From: Acanthopleura granulata
Lineage: Eukaryota; Mollusca; Polyplacophora; Chitonida; Chitonidae
Length of the DNA: 64,000 bases
Assembly: GCA_016165875.1 (NCBI GenBank)
Contig: JABBOT010000007.1
Span: forward strand, 8,961,245-9,025,244
Reading direction: 5' to 3'
Shown in pieces: positions 34,901-49,900 of the stretch (position 1 is the stretch's first letter; each line of letters opens with the position of its first letter). Below the pieces are notes generated by a model. That model did not search any database. It saw only the letters and a program-made list of their open reading frames with translations, and was not told the origin of the DNA. The translations under genes and the position numbers were made by a program.

Positions 34901-37900
34901 TGGGATACTGACTTGGTAGCTTCTTTATCTGTTCATTTCAAATAAAAGCAACATGTTAGTGATCTTTACAACTGAAAAATCATGCACTGTACTTTGAAGA
35001 ACTCGTCCCAAACGAAATACAGATTTCAAGGGCATTCAAGGTCTTCAAAATATTTCAACAAAAACTTACATTTATTTATGTACATGTGTTTGATTCAGAT
35101 TGGCATTTTACATCAAACTCAAGAATATTTCCCTTCTGTTACTGCGGCCAGCATTATGGTGGGAGGAAACCGGGCAGAATCCCAGGGAACCCAAGGCCAT
35201 CCGCAGATTTCTGACGGTCCTTCCAGAGAGGTAGCCAGTATGAGCTGGGCATGAACTTACAGCGACCGCACAGAGAGGCACCTGAGTCATTAACCCTCTC
35301 AGCCTCCCCAAACTTTCAACACTATTGGGGAACCACCTATGTGTATAATGGCTAACAAGTACATGTGTGCAACTAACCTTTGTCACACTGGGTGGAGAAT
35401 TTCTCGGAGGAGACGTCGCCGTAACGGACTTCGTACGAGAAGGGCAAACTGGTGAGGCGCGAACAGTCAGGGGGAGACCACTCCACCTCAAAAAGCTTGA
35501 CATCAAAGTACGCAACCTTGCCAGGAACTATGGGGGGGGGGGGGAAGAAAAAAAAAAAAAGATGAAATACGTTAAAATCTCAACATCCTTGTACTGTGTC
35601 TATTTCAATCGTATTTAATGTCATACTCAAGAATGCCGTCAGTTTTGTGGGTGCACCAGAGTGGGCAGGGTAATTAAACCACCAGCCCGTGATAAGTTAC
35701 TAACAGACTTTCTCCAAGTGGGAAATACCTATATGTTGACCGTACTGATGGTAGACATGTGGTCTTCAGAGAATATTTAAGATTAAACAGTCACACAAGC
35801 AATCTGCCAGTTCCCTTTCCAAGGCCAGATACAATCCTGTACCTCAGATGCAGCACATACCGATCGACTTAAATCACCTTTTACCCATTTGACTACGACC
35901 CACTCCCCAATTAGTATAAATCTGTTTATTAATACTCATACATCAATGAAATCCCAGGCTTTTCTTCACTGAAAAAAAAAGTGTTATTTTGATATTTCAC
36001 AACCAGATGCCATCAAAAAAAGAAACATTTTGTCCCATAAATTTCTAATCTGAGCTCAGCGGGATGAGATCACAATGCAAGTTTAGTCAACTGCGACATT
36101 CTCACCTCACACAAAAAGACAAGAGTCATACACAGTGTCATGCTTTAGCCAAGTTGTTGAAAGCCTACGGCTACAAAAATGTTGATGACAACTCTTTAAA
36201 GTAGTACACAAAACCATCACACTGTTAAGGTATAAATAATAAGAAGAATATAGCAGTTAACGTTGAATACCATAAGTATTCTTCTTGTGAAAGGTGGAAA
36301 TTAGAACCCATTTTTCTTGTGCGTTAACATTTCCCACCTCTCCCTCCAGCAAACTTTATGGTATTCAACCTTCACAGTGCAATATCCTCTATGTCTGCCT
36401 GTGTAAATGATTATTATGTACAGCTGTGTGTAAATGCGCAGTGGTATGTTAATGTATTCTACATATTTAGTACTCAGAAATGATAATCTAAACACTACGT
36501 TCCAGATATGAAATTAATATCTGTCTTTTATGAGAAATAACCATTTCGTGGCAAGGTAGATTTCCCAGAAAAATGGGAAAAATATATGTAAGATATGAAT
36601 AAGCCACTAACCACAAAAATTCCCAAATTACATGTCAGTGTCAAAAACCACTACTGGGTTATTTACTACATAAAATGAAATTCTGTTTTAGCACATCATA
36701 TTTCAAACCTTTGAAATTGTCCTAGTTTTGAGGCAAACCTTAACCAGTGCATCTGACAAGAAAAAAAAAAAAACAACCCCCCCCCCTCAACTGAACAAAC
36801 GTAAATGCCTTCCAACAGGCAATCTCATCCACTGTGTCCATCGATCAATGAAGAGTGCGAAACCTTTGATCTATGACACTTGCCCCTTGCATCTCATCTT
36901 AATACACTGGAAAATGTGTGAGTATAAGGGTGGTGGAAAAATTTTCATTTATTATTATTATTATTCTACCTGATTAAATGATAATCCCATCTTTTGTGGC
37001 AATTTCTGGGCAGCAGAAAATGAAACAATGAGTTCAGATGACACATGGAATAAATTAAGTTAATAGCTGAATGACATGAATGAGAGAGTGATGCCAGTTA
37101 CCCCAATTCTTCAACCTTTTAAACTACCCCTGAAAGCAATATTTCAGTGTCTTTCTTGGAAAACTATATGGTCTAGAGAAACAATTCTTACATTTTTATG
37201 AAGTGTATATCTATGGTGACACAAATAATTCATTTTTGTCTTTATTTTCACAATAACTGTGTGCATAAATAACCCTATAAACCCTGCTTTAATGATTGAA
37301 AAGATTGAAGAGTTACAGTGTATATGCTCATATGTCTGGGTCAAGTCAGTATGGCGACCTAGGCTGGGCTGGGCTACTAAGTTATCTATTAAGCTATCTG
37401 CACAGATATGTAAACACACATCTACCTATTGGACCCCAATAGACTGACAGATAATCTGATCTAATCTCAAGATTACATATACGCAGAGAGCTTGTGAGGT
37501 GCCCGAGTAAACAAACTGGGTTACACAAGGGCTAGAGTAAGGCGACTGCTCTCCCTCCGTTCCTGACACTTTCATGCTACTGAGTCATGTGCACCACTTT
37601 AACATCTGTAACATGTATAAAGTATTCTGTGTATTAAACATGAAGCCAAGAACTTCCTTTAGAGTCTTAATCTCACTCTGAAATGTATATCAGCAGAATT
37701 GCTATACAGAAATTCGCGATAAGCTACTGATTTTGGTGTAGCATGTCCTTTAAATACATGCAACATCAAATACCATCAAATAAACCATATAATAAAGCGC
37801 ATTTATGAGATCTGGACAAATCATATGTCATCATTTTAAAGAACAATAAACATAAAAAGGTAAAATATATATGTGTACACACCCAGATATGCACAGGTAC

Positions 37901-40900
37901 ACACAGTAATTTATTAGCACTTCAAGCTGTAGGTCCCTTCTTATATTCAGTCATAACATTGTGGATTGAGAGAGGAACAATCATTTAACAAACAATCTCC
38001 AATGGGTCTACACATCACTGCACAGCAGTACTCATTTCAGCCATACATCATGGCAAGATCAGGTTTATGTCAGTATTGATATACATATACAATGCAGAAT
38101 TTAACCTGAGGTATTCTGCTCTCCATACATGTACGTTCCACAACAGATTTTTCCAACAAGATTTCTAAGTCACCTTATGGTTGTGTACTTTAGGTTAAGC
38201 CATGCACATGCAAACCCAATGTAGCTTACTTCTTTTCACCTAAGCAACAAACACAAATCTGCAATAACTGTGACAATAGCTGTGACAACACTGCTGTAAG
38301 ACTCTACACTCATCAACCTCTTAAGGCTATACTCCAGGACAATGACCCCCCAGTCAGTTAAGTAAATGGCCTAAGTAACTAAAAGACAAGATGTCAAAAA
38401 CTGACCAATTAACAAACTGACACAGGAAAATGGGCTACATGTAACAGGTACAGACAAAAAATGGTACTTACTACCCTAATAGACCTAAAATTTTACTCAT
38501 CATTAACTTGTTTATTTTTTCTGATTCTGAGAGTTGTCTTGATTTTAGAAGGATGTTCTCATGTTTGTTTGGAAGATAGTATGACACCTTACTGGATAAA
38601 TGTAAATTTCAGAACTGTCTATAACATTTTATAACATTTGCATTTCTTGAAAGTTTAGATCGTTTACATAATGTCTAGGAGCTATCTAAGTGTGTACATG
38701 CCACTTATTACTGCCATGTTTTAATACATGTACCTTGAAGTAACATTTCATCCTCCAGGGACAGGTACATGTATTGTGCAGTTTTTGCAAGAATTCTTGC
38801 AATCTGACAATGTAATATACCGACCATACATGTTAACAGGCCCTTATATGAGAATGACTTTACAATTTAAGGAAGGGTGTCTGGAACAGTGGAGAGGCAA
38901 TCCCCATCACTTATTTAAACTGTTTAACAGACAGATTAATGTTGCCAAATTTTAGCACATCCTTCAGAGATAAGCAATTTGTTTTCACAGTCCACATACA
39001 TCATAGTTGTGGAAAGACAGAGACTCACTTAGTATAAGAGCCAGAATTTGCAAAGCCACAGAACTACATTTCAGTAATTTTCATAGTGACATGTACGTTG
39101 GTAGAGCACAGTTCATGTTGCAGTGAAAAAGAGAATGTCATTTCAACTTTGAGTTCACAGAACTCACATGGCTTTAACTAGATCTGATTTGGGGCCGGGG
39201 GGGGGGGTTGCTGATCCAGGTCTCAGAAGAGGAGAAAATGGCAGCATAAAACTTTAATTTACATGGGGGTACATACATACATACATGTCCAAAGAACCCG
39301 GTCATATCAATTTACCCTAATGATAGCATTAGTTAGCCTGGTGGAAAATTTGACACAGAAGAGAAAGCGAAAGTGAGTGCTGAGGCCGCATAAACTGTTC
39401 AGAAGCTGGATTTTACTGTTTGTGGTGCGCCAGATACTACTCAGCAAGAGTAACACTAGTACCACAGGTAAACTTTATGTTAGCAGCCCAGGTAAAGTCA
39501 GCACGAAAAATTTACGAGGTAAGAAACGGATTATAGTTGTGCAGCATGCACTGTCCTTCATTTAAGAAGGCTAACATCAGTTTACTGTACATACTACTGG
39601 TGTGGTGAGCAGAGCTAAGCTTATGTACATATTACATGCACGGTTTTGTATATAACAGGATGAACATGATTTATGCATTACATGTAAAGTAAAAAAAGCA
39701 TGGGATAGTGCATTTCATGCAAAAAAGCATGGGATAGTGCATTTCATGCAAAAAAGCATGGGATAGTGCTTTAAATTAAAAAAAAAAGCATGAGATAATG
39801 ACATGCATGAAGCACAAGTTTAGGTTTTATGTCTACATGTAAGGTATAAGCATAGACTTGTGAATTTCAGAATTGCATACAGCTTTGTGCATTTACTATA
39901 TAATCTTTGCTTGTACATACAGTAGTTCCCATTTCCAGCTTAGGGTGAATTAGTTTTAGTCTGTTTTACCATATATTCCTTTGACTACTATTACGTGTTT
40001 TTGTATTTCATTCGTGTTTCTTTTTGAGGTCAAATAGTATGTGTAAATGGAGGGCCTAAGGGAAGATTAGTAATATACTGAGTTGTATAACTCTCAGAAA
40101 TTAAAGACGTTATTACGAGTGATTAGCAAACAGAGATTTATGTATCAAACCTAAAGTGTGCATTGTGGGCCTGAGGACTACATGCACATGTGAATTAAGT
40201 CATGGATTTTCAGGTTATATGTAAGGTAATGATGGGCTTATGTGTATGACATAAAAGGCTATTTGTTTATTTACTTATTTGTTTTATTTGACACCATATT
40301 TTCACCTATATGATGGTAGACAGTCAGAGACAATTTAAGGCCATAATAGTCTTTGACGTCTTATGAAAGGTGATGAAGGATTTGTACATCATATGAAATG
40401 TGATAATAGCCTTGTACATCATATGAAAGTTGAAAATGGTCTTGTGCATCATATGAAAGGTGATATGTTTGTACATCATACGAAAGGTGATAATGGTCTT
40501 GTGCATCATATGAAAGGTGATAATGGTATTGTACATCATATGGAAGTTGATAATGGTTTTGTACATCATATGAAAGGTGATAATATGTTTGTACATCATA
40601 TGAAAGGTGATAATAGTTTTGTACGTCATACGAAAGGTGATAATGGCAATGTACATCATATGAAAGGTGATGAAGGGTTTGTACATCATATGAAAGGTGA
40701 TAATGGTCTTGTACATGATATGAATGATGATGATGGGTTTGTACATCATACAATAGGTGACGAAGGGTTTGTACATCATATGAAATGTGATAACGGTCTT
40801 GTACATTATATGAAAGGTGATAATATGTTTGTACATCAAAGGAAAGGTGATAATGATCTTGTACATCATATGAAAGGTGATAATGACCTTGTACATCATA

Positions 40901-43900
40901 CGAAAAGTGATAATGGGTTGGTACATCATGTGAAAGGTGATACTGGGTTTGTACATGATCTGAAAGGTGATACTGGGTTTGTTCATCATATGAAAGGTGA
41001 TGATGGGTTTGTACATCATATGAAAGGTGATAATGGGTTTGTGAAATGTGTAAGGTGACAACTGTTTGTTCATCACATATAATATGACTGCGGGCTTGTG
41101 CATGACAATGGTTTTTGTCCTAGAATATGTTGTCTAGCTTATAGCGCCTTAAGGCTACATCATTTATGAGAAAAATTGTGAAAAACTGATTTAAGCAGTT
41201 TTGTGAAATTTTGTTTTGCAAGAAGAGTAGGTATTGAGGGTAGTTGACACTGCACAAAAAATTACAAAACTACGAAACTCTTTGGAATTGATTCCTACAT
41301 ACCTTGGAAGTGTATACTACAAAATTTTTTTCCATGTACTGTAATTCTTCAACCTTTGCACATGTTTACAAGGTCTTTGATTAAGCATTTTCTGTGTTAA
41401 CTGACAAAATTACACTTTTTGTGCAGCCCTGAAATTGGCCTATCTAACCCATGTAGTTTTGTCCCCAAAATCAAATTAAGAATGTGCATAAAGGGAAAAG
41501 CTGCTTTTTCATATGTGAAAAGGTTGAGGAATTAGGGTATCGGGTAGGTAGCTTCCTCAGAAATAAATTACACAAAAAGAGTACCATGAGTAGTGTTGAA
41601 ACAGACAGATGAAACAAGACAAAGAGGTGGATGATTATTGCTAGGTGTACAGGCAACAATCCAGATGAACAAACATATCACTGCTTTCTGACCCATGACA
41701 GTCCCATAGACCTGTAAGACCCTTAATCATGTTTATGGTGTCTAGTAGTTAAAATCTACAAGACGGTTTATATCTTGTGCAAAGGGGGAGACTAAGCACA
41801 CGTGATACCAGACAAAAGATGTATTATCATGTCTGAGCTGATCTGGATCTATTTTCGTGTCAATAAAGACGTATGCCAAATGTTTAACATCTTGTGTTAC
41901 ATCCACTCCCAAGTGTACAGAAATGAATGCCAACATTTCTGGTAAATAGAAAAAGGTCAAAGTTCAAGGCCAGTTAGACCAATAAGTACATTCCCAGATC
42001 ATATTTATCATGATTATTTAAATTTATTTCCTGGATCTATTTCGTATTTGCAATTCTGGCCATGATACCATATTATATACAAGGCCCATTTATTTGAAAC
42101 TGGTTCACCACTACAATTCTGATAACTGCCACACACCTGTAAATTCTGGGTAGTACCTTTGAGCATTCTTGCCTTTATTCAAGCTACCCCCAGTTACAAT
42201 CACGGAAGTCATACGGGAAGAAAATGAGCTTATTTTGAATTCAGTCTAAACTGCAGAACCCCCATAGATTTTTTTTAAATGTCCAGCGAATTTTATACCT
42301 GAATTTGGACTTGAATCCTTGAATTAACTTTACCCACAGGGGCATCAAAATGAGATAAACTGCACTATTAAAATTACGGAAGCGGTTTTCAATTCAGCCG
42401 ATTTTAAAAACGGAAATATAGAGAAGGAAGTAACATTCTGTAGTGAATATACTAGAATCTCACACGATTTTCTCACCAGCTGTTATAGCTCTGCATGTAC
42501 AATGTACTCAAATTTCATGTACATGTTGTCACATGTTGATGAATCAGAATCCTGCAGATTGGAAAAACAGATAAAAGTTTTCTAAAGAAAGTTAATTATT
42601 ATATATATCCAGTTCAGTTATGTAATTTGAACAACCTTTAAATGAGCTACAGTGAAAAAGGAAAAAGACATGGTTTTGGTGTTCTAGATAATTTAAAGGC
42701 ATGATCTTCATGCTGTTATAAATTTATCTGGAAAGTAAGAACACAAACAGAACAATGCAAAGCTGAGATAAGTTGACATTCCATCTCATGTCATGTTCCA
42801 TTCACATGGTCAGTTTCATGACCTTCAGTAATTCATCTAACATTTTTACCTGACATCAACCTGGTTTAAATCCTATGGCAATAAATCTTCATTTGTTCAG
42901 TGATCAAACTTAAATTACATACTGGTAGTCAGTTCTTTACACAGAACTTCTAATGGAGCTGCTACTGTGATTTCTCTATCTCCAGCACCAAACATATGTA
43001 CACAAACAGAACTCATGCATTATGAACTATAAATTCTAGCAAATGAACAGTTGCGAGTCTGAAGGTATGGAATTAAGTTGCTTTATTTAGTGACAAAAAT
43101 GTTTTCACAAAGAAAAAAAAATCTGAGTACACTTTTGGGGTTCATGCAAGTCTTAACTTCTCACTCAGTTACACACCTTTCCCTGTCCATAAAATGTTCC
43201 AAACACTTAGAAAATTAGACAAAAGCCCAGGGAAGGGGGAAGGGGCAATGATTGTGTGATGCCATTCATCAGACAGGCTGCGAATCCATCGGCGTGAATG
43301 GACATCTGGACTTATAACAGTTTTCTGCTGCTCCTGGTGAACACATCTTCATACTACCTAGCAGTAAATCAACACCTTTAAAGTCTTATACCAGTGAATA
43401 TTTGTCCTGTTCATCAGCGTTCACAGATCTCTTTGCAAATTTTAAATTCTTTGCCTTACAAATGCAATATAATGTCTGTGGGAGACATTCTCATGTGTAT
43501 GTATTAATTTATACCTCACCAAACATATTTATTAATGATGGGACAATAAAGAACAGCATGTATTTAAGGCTTAGGTATACTTCACAGCATCCCATGGCAG
43601 TAACTTGCTCTACAAAAAAACACAAAAGGACAAAACGTCTCACAGCCACACACTAACCACTCAGATCACTGAAATAAGCCCAGCACAAAATATAATAAAA
43701 AGGTCAACAGCAGAGTTTCAAGTTCAAAATCAATGAGACCTAATGGTAATGAAGTCCTGCTGTACCATGTGATGTCTGGGCATCTGGAAAATGTTTCACC
43801 AGAAGTTATTCCGGCCGGACAAACGAGACAGAAAAGTGAGGAGCTGAATGTTTGTAAACTAAATGAATAAATGAATGAATGAATGATTATGGTTTAAGGA

Positions 43901-46900
43901 CACAACAGCAAAGTTTCAGCCATATCGTGGTGAGCCAGACCAGTGATCAGTAGCCTTACAGACAACAAAAGTTTTACATAATTTTGTATAATCTGACAGT
44001 TAACACAATGCAGTTGGACTTTTTTTTTAACATTTGGTGACAAATGAGTTTGAACTTAAAACTCCCCTAACAGCCCCTCTGACCGAAAATAGCATGAGTG
44101 ATGGAGGCCTAGAATGGACTATTGGTTAAAATCATGTACAATGAAATACTGCACCACATTATCAAAAGATACACCATTTTATCAAATAATGTTTATTATA
44201 AGGGGTGTAAAAGTTGTTGAAGATGACAAATTTTGTATTTGTTTATTTCATTGTTGATGAATTTCTCAATTATGTGATGTCTATTGGTCTTATGGGTGCA
44301 GGCACTGAGAGCACCTGCAAGGAGTAAACGAGCACCTGCAATGAGTAAACCATCACCCTTGGGTAAGTTACTGACCAACTTTTCCAAAAGTGACGTACTG
44401 ATGCTCAAACCATACTGCTGGTAGACAAATGGTCTTCAATGAATGTTAGGTTGTCACAAAAGTGGACCCTCAAATGTTGTCACCCTATATTATCCCCAAG
44501 GCTCCACAAACAGTGACAGTAAGGAAATGTACACATACAAAAGTACTTTGTTTAAAGCAAGCCAAGGTTGGACCCCAGCTCAGGTTGCCCTGCTGATTTC
44601 ATTTGACTGACTCAAATCTGTCCCTAACCTGTGCAGATTTTGTTTAAAAGCAGGGATCTTTTATCCAGCTTGACAGCTGTGGAGTATTTGTCAACCCGCA
44701 CCTCATGAGTCCAAGCATATGAAAAGCGGGCATATCACATACTTATCCATGAAAAGCTCCCAGATGCACTTTTTTAAGAATTAATTAAGTGTATTTTACA
44801 GGATGGTTCAGGGTATTATCAAATTCTGCTGCTTTAACCAGCTTTATATAACAGGAAGCAGTATACACTAACCACTGATTATAAAGTGTGTTATCAACTA
44901 ATTTGGTGTATGTGTAATAGTATTGTGTATGATCAACTGGTTCAGTATATTATGACAAACTGCTGCATGTACATCAAAACATGGTTGTGTGCCCTCAACA
45001 ACCACACATTACACACAATGCTAAATTAAAAAAATTTTAAACATCACCATGAAATCATGCATCTTAAGAGATGAGCGCTCCACATATTTAAACTGTACAG
45101 CCAGAACTACAATGCATGTATCAGTGAAATACAAGTACAAAAAATTTCCTGAGAGATCTGTGCATATGTGTACTATATATCCCAAACATGGAGCTTGGTT
45201 TGCATGTTCCACTCTCCCTCATTATAACACATATCACTGAAAAAAGTCGGTTTGGTATAGTCAGATAAGAAGCGTGGAACGAAAAAATTTTCATCAAGTT
45301 GTTGTTGTACACACATGTACATGCTTTCAAAACTTTCCAGTGGAGAATCTCAGACAATTATCCAGTAATACTCAATGAAAGCGATATTATGGTGATTTGG
45401 CTTTCAATGGTTAATATCTACCTGCAACCTAAGTCCATTGCTATATTTTCCTGGTTTATTGAAGTTCCGCATGGTGGTACTCGTTCATAAACCAGAAGAA
45501 TGACACGGCAGCTGGGTGAACCCAGCATGTTTTCATCTGAACAATGGACATATCAGCTTTCGTGTTTCTGAACTATTCTGCTTTCCGAAAAAGTCTTTGG
45601 AGACTGGTCAAGGCAAAAGTCATTCGTGTCTATAGTTTATTTAGATCATACGACATGTACGAGGCTACTGCCATCTGTTCCCACAACGTCTGATACATGT
45701 ACATGAGCATGCGCGAACGACAATTACACGAAACAAGCATAAACTGGGGAAGCCGCTTAAACTGTATACATGAAATGACATCACTGGCTAACTGGACACA
45801 ACACATACCACATTTAGAACAGTAGGCAAAATTTGCCCCCCAACAACAACAGCGCTGTAATTGGAAAAAGATGTATGCTCTACTATATGAGCACTGATGG
45901 GACGTTACAACTGGCAAATATACAAAAGAGTGCCTGGTGTATTCAGCACGATGAGGCAGATTAAAGCACGTTTTATAACCCAATTTGGGACACATTTTAC
46001 AAAGGTCATAAAGCTGCGCCATATGCTAAGATGTATGCCTGCCTTCACAACATGCATATGACCTGACAGGTCTGCAACATTTGCACAAGTATGTATTCAT
46101 GCACAACACATTACAAATATAAAGAAAACCTTAAAAATTCCACAAAAATTCCAGATGTAATTATACAATCTTCACACAATACTTCACAAACTCCCACAGA
46201 AACACCAGGGTCTGGGTTTACAAAGATCACATTGTGTAATCTGTGTGCTGTGAGTTACTAAAGCCCCAACACCAGGAATTACTATGGTTACATGTGTATG
46301 CATGCCACTTTACAAGGAAAAGATACCTGTAACTACATGGACAATTTAGTACACAATCTTCACTCTTGAAAAAACAAGACACAAGCTTAAGCAGTCAGCC
46401 AAACCCAAAGTCGTTAGTCAGTACAGTGTAATTTGTCCCCATGCATAAAGCTGTTCAAATGATCTAGCGTGTCTAGTTTAAAGAGCAGATTAACATGGCT
46501 GCATGAATGTTAGCCATGGTTTGGTGTACGAAGTCAAGAAAAATGTAAATCACTTAAAATTTTGTCTAAAAATTTTTGGTATTTTTTAGACGTAAATAAT
46601 TCTCCTAAAATATAATATTTGGTAATGAAACTTACAATTCATCATCCTACCTTTCTAACAAACCTTAAAACACCTTCCTATAATCTACAGAACTCACAGA
46701 ATCAGGAAAAATTAACAACTAGTCATGGAAATTTTAGGCCATTTAGTGTACATGAATTCTGTTTTAATGAACATCTCTGGAAGGAGAATTGACAGCACAT
46801 GTCAAAACCATTTTAAATATTTGAAGACGAACACCAGAGAAGTATAACACAAAATGTAGTTAAAAGAGTAAGGTCTGAAGATTATAAAAGCACCATCCTA

Positions 46901-49900
46901 TAATTGTATCTCTAAGAAACATATGTTTCATCAACATAAGCTAACATAGCTATCAGAAGACGCCAACATTTTACCCACCCAAGGCTGGCTGACTGACTTA
47001 AATGACAAAACAAGGGACAGCAGCCAATCGTTCGTAATTGAGTTGAATTCACACCTGTGTACGAGCAGCGTTATGTACATTCAAGAGATAGAATGGTAAT
47101 GATATAAGGAATCGATTCATGTCATATCTGATAATCGGGCTTTACATAATCCTGCATTCTGATTGATCAATATTTCAGACACTGTGAAATATTTTCATAG
47201 TTGCATTCCCTTTTACTTGGAGGTATTTATTGTTTGCGCTTCAGTGTGTGTTATGACCTATCTTAAAATGTGTGTACTTGGAACTAAAAAAAGTCTAACA
47301 AAATAACTGACGGTTGTTTATAAATCTTCATACTCTTTTGCCACAAATGGCCCAATACTTCACAGATCTTCACCTTTAACTGTAGTTCTAATTTAACATT
47401 TCTATAAAATCGTACAAGAACTCTGAAAACACCTTGGCAGACATGCAACTATGTAAATCCATGGGGAGAGGAGAAAAACATCCTCATTAAAAAACGCAAA
47501 ATGATATAAAAAGAATGAAAATGTATTAAGACATATGTTAAAAAAAAGTGGGCTTAAGGGCACACACAGGCAGTCCAATTGGAGCCACAGCCAGCACTAG
47601 CCAAGCAAGCCTGCAGCTGAGGAACAGAGAGATGAGCTGAGACAGTACCTGAGTGTCTGTCATACAGGCAGCTGCTCCAGGCGATCCCACTGCTGACACC
47701 GCCCACTTCCACAGACACCCCCACCCTCAAATCCGACTGGAAGCCCAGGCTAGCATTTGTCACATTGTGGGAGGATACTGGCCCTGTCACCGTCAGCCAA
47801 TCATAACCGTCCTGTAACAATACATCAAGGCAAGGTCAGTTCAGACATCGTGACTTGAACAAACGATTCGACATAAAGACCAAACAACAATCACGTATAA
47901 TGATGGTCCAATACAGACATGCAGACTTCAGATCTATTATCAGCAGGCCTATAGCTTCTTACAGTAATATAACTACGTACATAAATGGTTTATTTCCCTT
48001 CACATTTTTATAATTGCACAACTCTCCCTCTTTTATTTAATAATACCAGTATGGCATTTGAGCAGAAAATCAAATTACAGGGGAAAAAATCCAAGAACGC
48101 CATGAATGTTCACTTTGAAAGCTACCTTACCTGTAGATATATTTTGATATTCCAAATGTACATTTACAAAAAGAATGCAGGTACATGTTTAATCATTGCA
48201 AAATTCAATGGCTTATAAAATTTAACTATGTTTTCATGAAGTAGTGTGCCTACAGGTAAAAGTCTCAATTTTTTTTAGATTTTTTGAGAACTTTTTTTTC
48301 ACTTTTCAAAAATCTGTAGAAAATACAAACTGAACATGACATAAATATTACAGAAAAACATCCTTAAGACAATAGATTGTGCATATACAGTTTGTGCTGA
48401 TGGGGAAAAGTTTGCATCATCTAATGAAAGATTGTGCCATTAAATCTCATGTCCTGTGTAACTCTTTACTGACCATAAAATCTCCCACCTCCTCATTACA
48501 CGAGAGTACAGACGTATCATTTTGAATTATACATAATTTATTTTTACTCCATATTCAGGTATATATCACTTATATAATGGAGGCCAGCATTACGGTCTTA
48601 AAAGCAAGGTGAACTGATAAAGAGTCTGATTTGCTTTCCTAAATTGTGAAAATATTGCAGCCAATTAAAACCGATATTGCACTTTTTGTCAGAGTATACG
48701 GAAACAAAATATTTCTGTCACTTCCACTTCGCCTGGTGTGACGTCAGCTACAAACACATGACGTCATCAATCGCTGACGTGTATACACATGACACTGCCC
48801 TTTCGAACACTCTTGACGTCATCCCAGCATAAATGCCTTACTCAACGTCACATATGCCTAGTTCGACGTCATACAAGGAATTTTATCGCGCCACATGAGG
48901 AAAATTTTACTGACACAGCCGAAGACTCTGTTTCTCAAGGAATCTTCAGTTATATGAGTGAAATAGTTTTATTCATCAAAACCCTTTTGAAACATGGCAT
49001 TAGTCTTACTCCATAGGATTTCTTTCATGTCACTCTAATATTTCCACGCAATCTGTATTCTGACCAGAGTGGCACTTGAAATCAATTACTGAAAACCATC
49101 TTTTAACTATCAGGTCACAGCACCAGTCTGCAAAATATAATGATGACCTGCCCAGGAAATCACTATTTCAGGATATCAGGATATGCAGCAAGGAGTCCCT
49201 TCATAAAGCTTTCTGTAATGCATGTTATATAATGCACTAGTACTTACTTGTGAATCGGCAAACCTATGAATTTCTCAAACAACTTTTGGACTTCTCTTAC
49301 AGTGTCCATTATTCACTTTACACGAAGAAAGCATCAACACCCAAACCTTATTTTCTTGTAGTCATAGAGTTCAGTCTTTATTGACATACTTTCCAAGAAA
49401 TATTTTACAGAATCTGTTAAGAACAGGTTCTTTTTTTTCTCAATGACACTAGATTTGCCGATCACAAAATAACCTAATTCTTCTGTACGAATAATACCCA
49501 TGGAAAAAATTAAATCTTGTTATATGTACATGTATGTGGCATTCATGATGACACAAAGGTTATGTTGGAATTACGGCCATAATAAAATTTCATGCCTTCA
49601 TTACCGTTAAGTGTTCTTAAAATCGCTTTGTGGAACCCAATGAGGACCTGTCATGCTCATCAGTAAGGCCTGGCATCATTTAATGACATCAAACGTTCCT
49701 TTCCCAGTGCATCACAATGACGTCACACTAAAGACAGGACGACGTTACAACAGAATCTGATATACTGTAACACTGTAGACGTTGCACAACAATCCAATTT
49801 TGATGGAACAATGGTACAAGGTTCTGCTTCACACTAACGGCACCTCACAGGATTAACAAATATGCCGGTATTTTATGCACTCCGGTAAAACTCTTACGTG

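Larger units (their letters stand above)
35528..47648. other. Receptor intron 10, about 12 kb
   Basis: The largest intron. It contains the dispersed repeat pairs at 35635-35800 and 44285-44470, a short tandem repeat at 39690-39800, the 30 bp minisatellite at 40355-41060, microsatellites (TTA)n near 36950 and (GAAT)n near 43865, and repeat family 3 at 46950-47290. No extra exon fits the flanking phase 1 sites and FNIII pattern. The rest is AT-rich and unremarkable. Confidence 0.5.

Noticed and set aside
40324..41103. 259- and 231-codon frames with HHMMYK or VHHMKGD repeats
   Set aside because: A 30-bp minisatellite free of stops on both strands; no unique coding sequence or splice context.
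45630..46022. 130-codon Cys-rich minus-strand frame
   Set aside because: Cysteines show no known spacing, and it lies in intron 10 without supporting sites.
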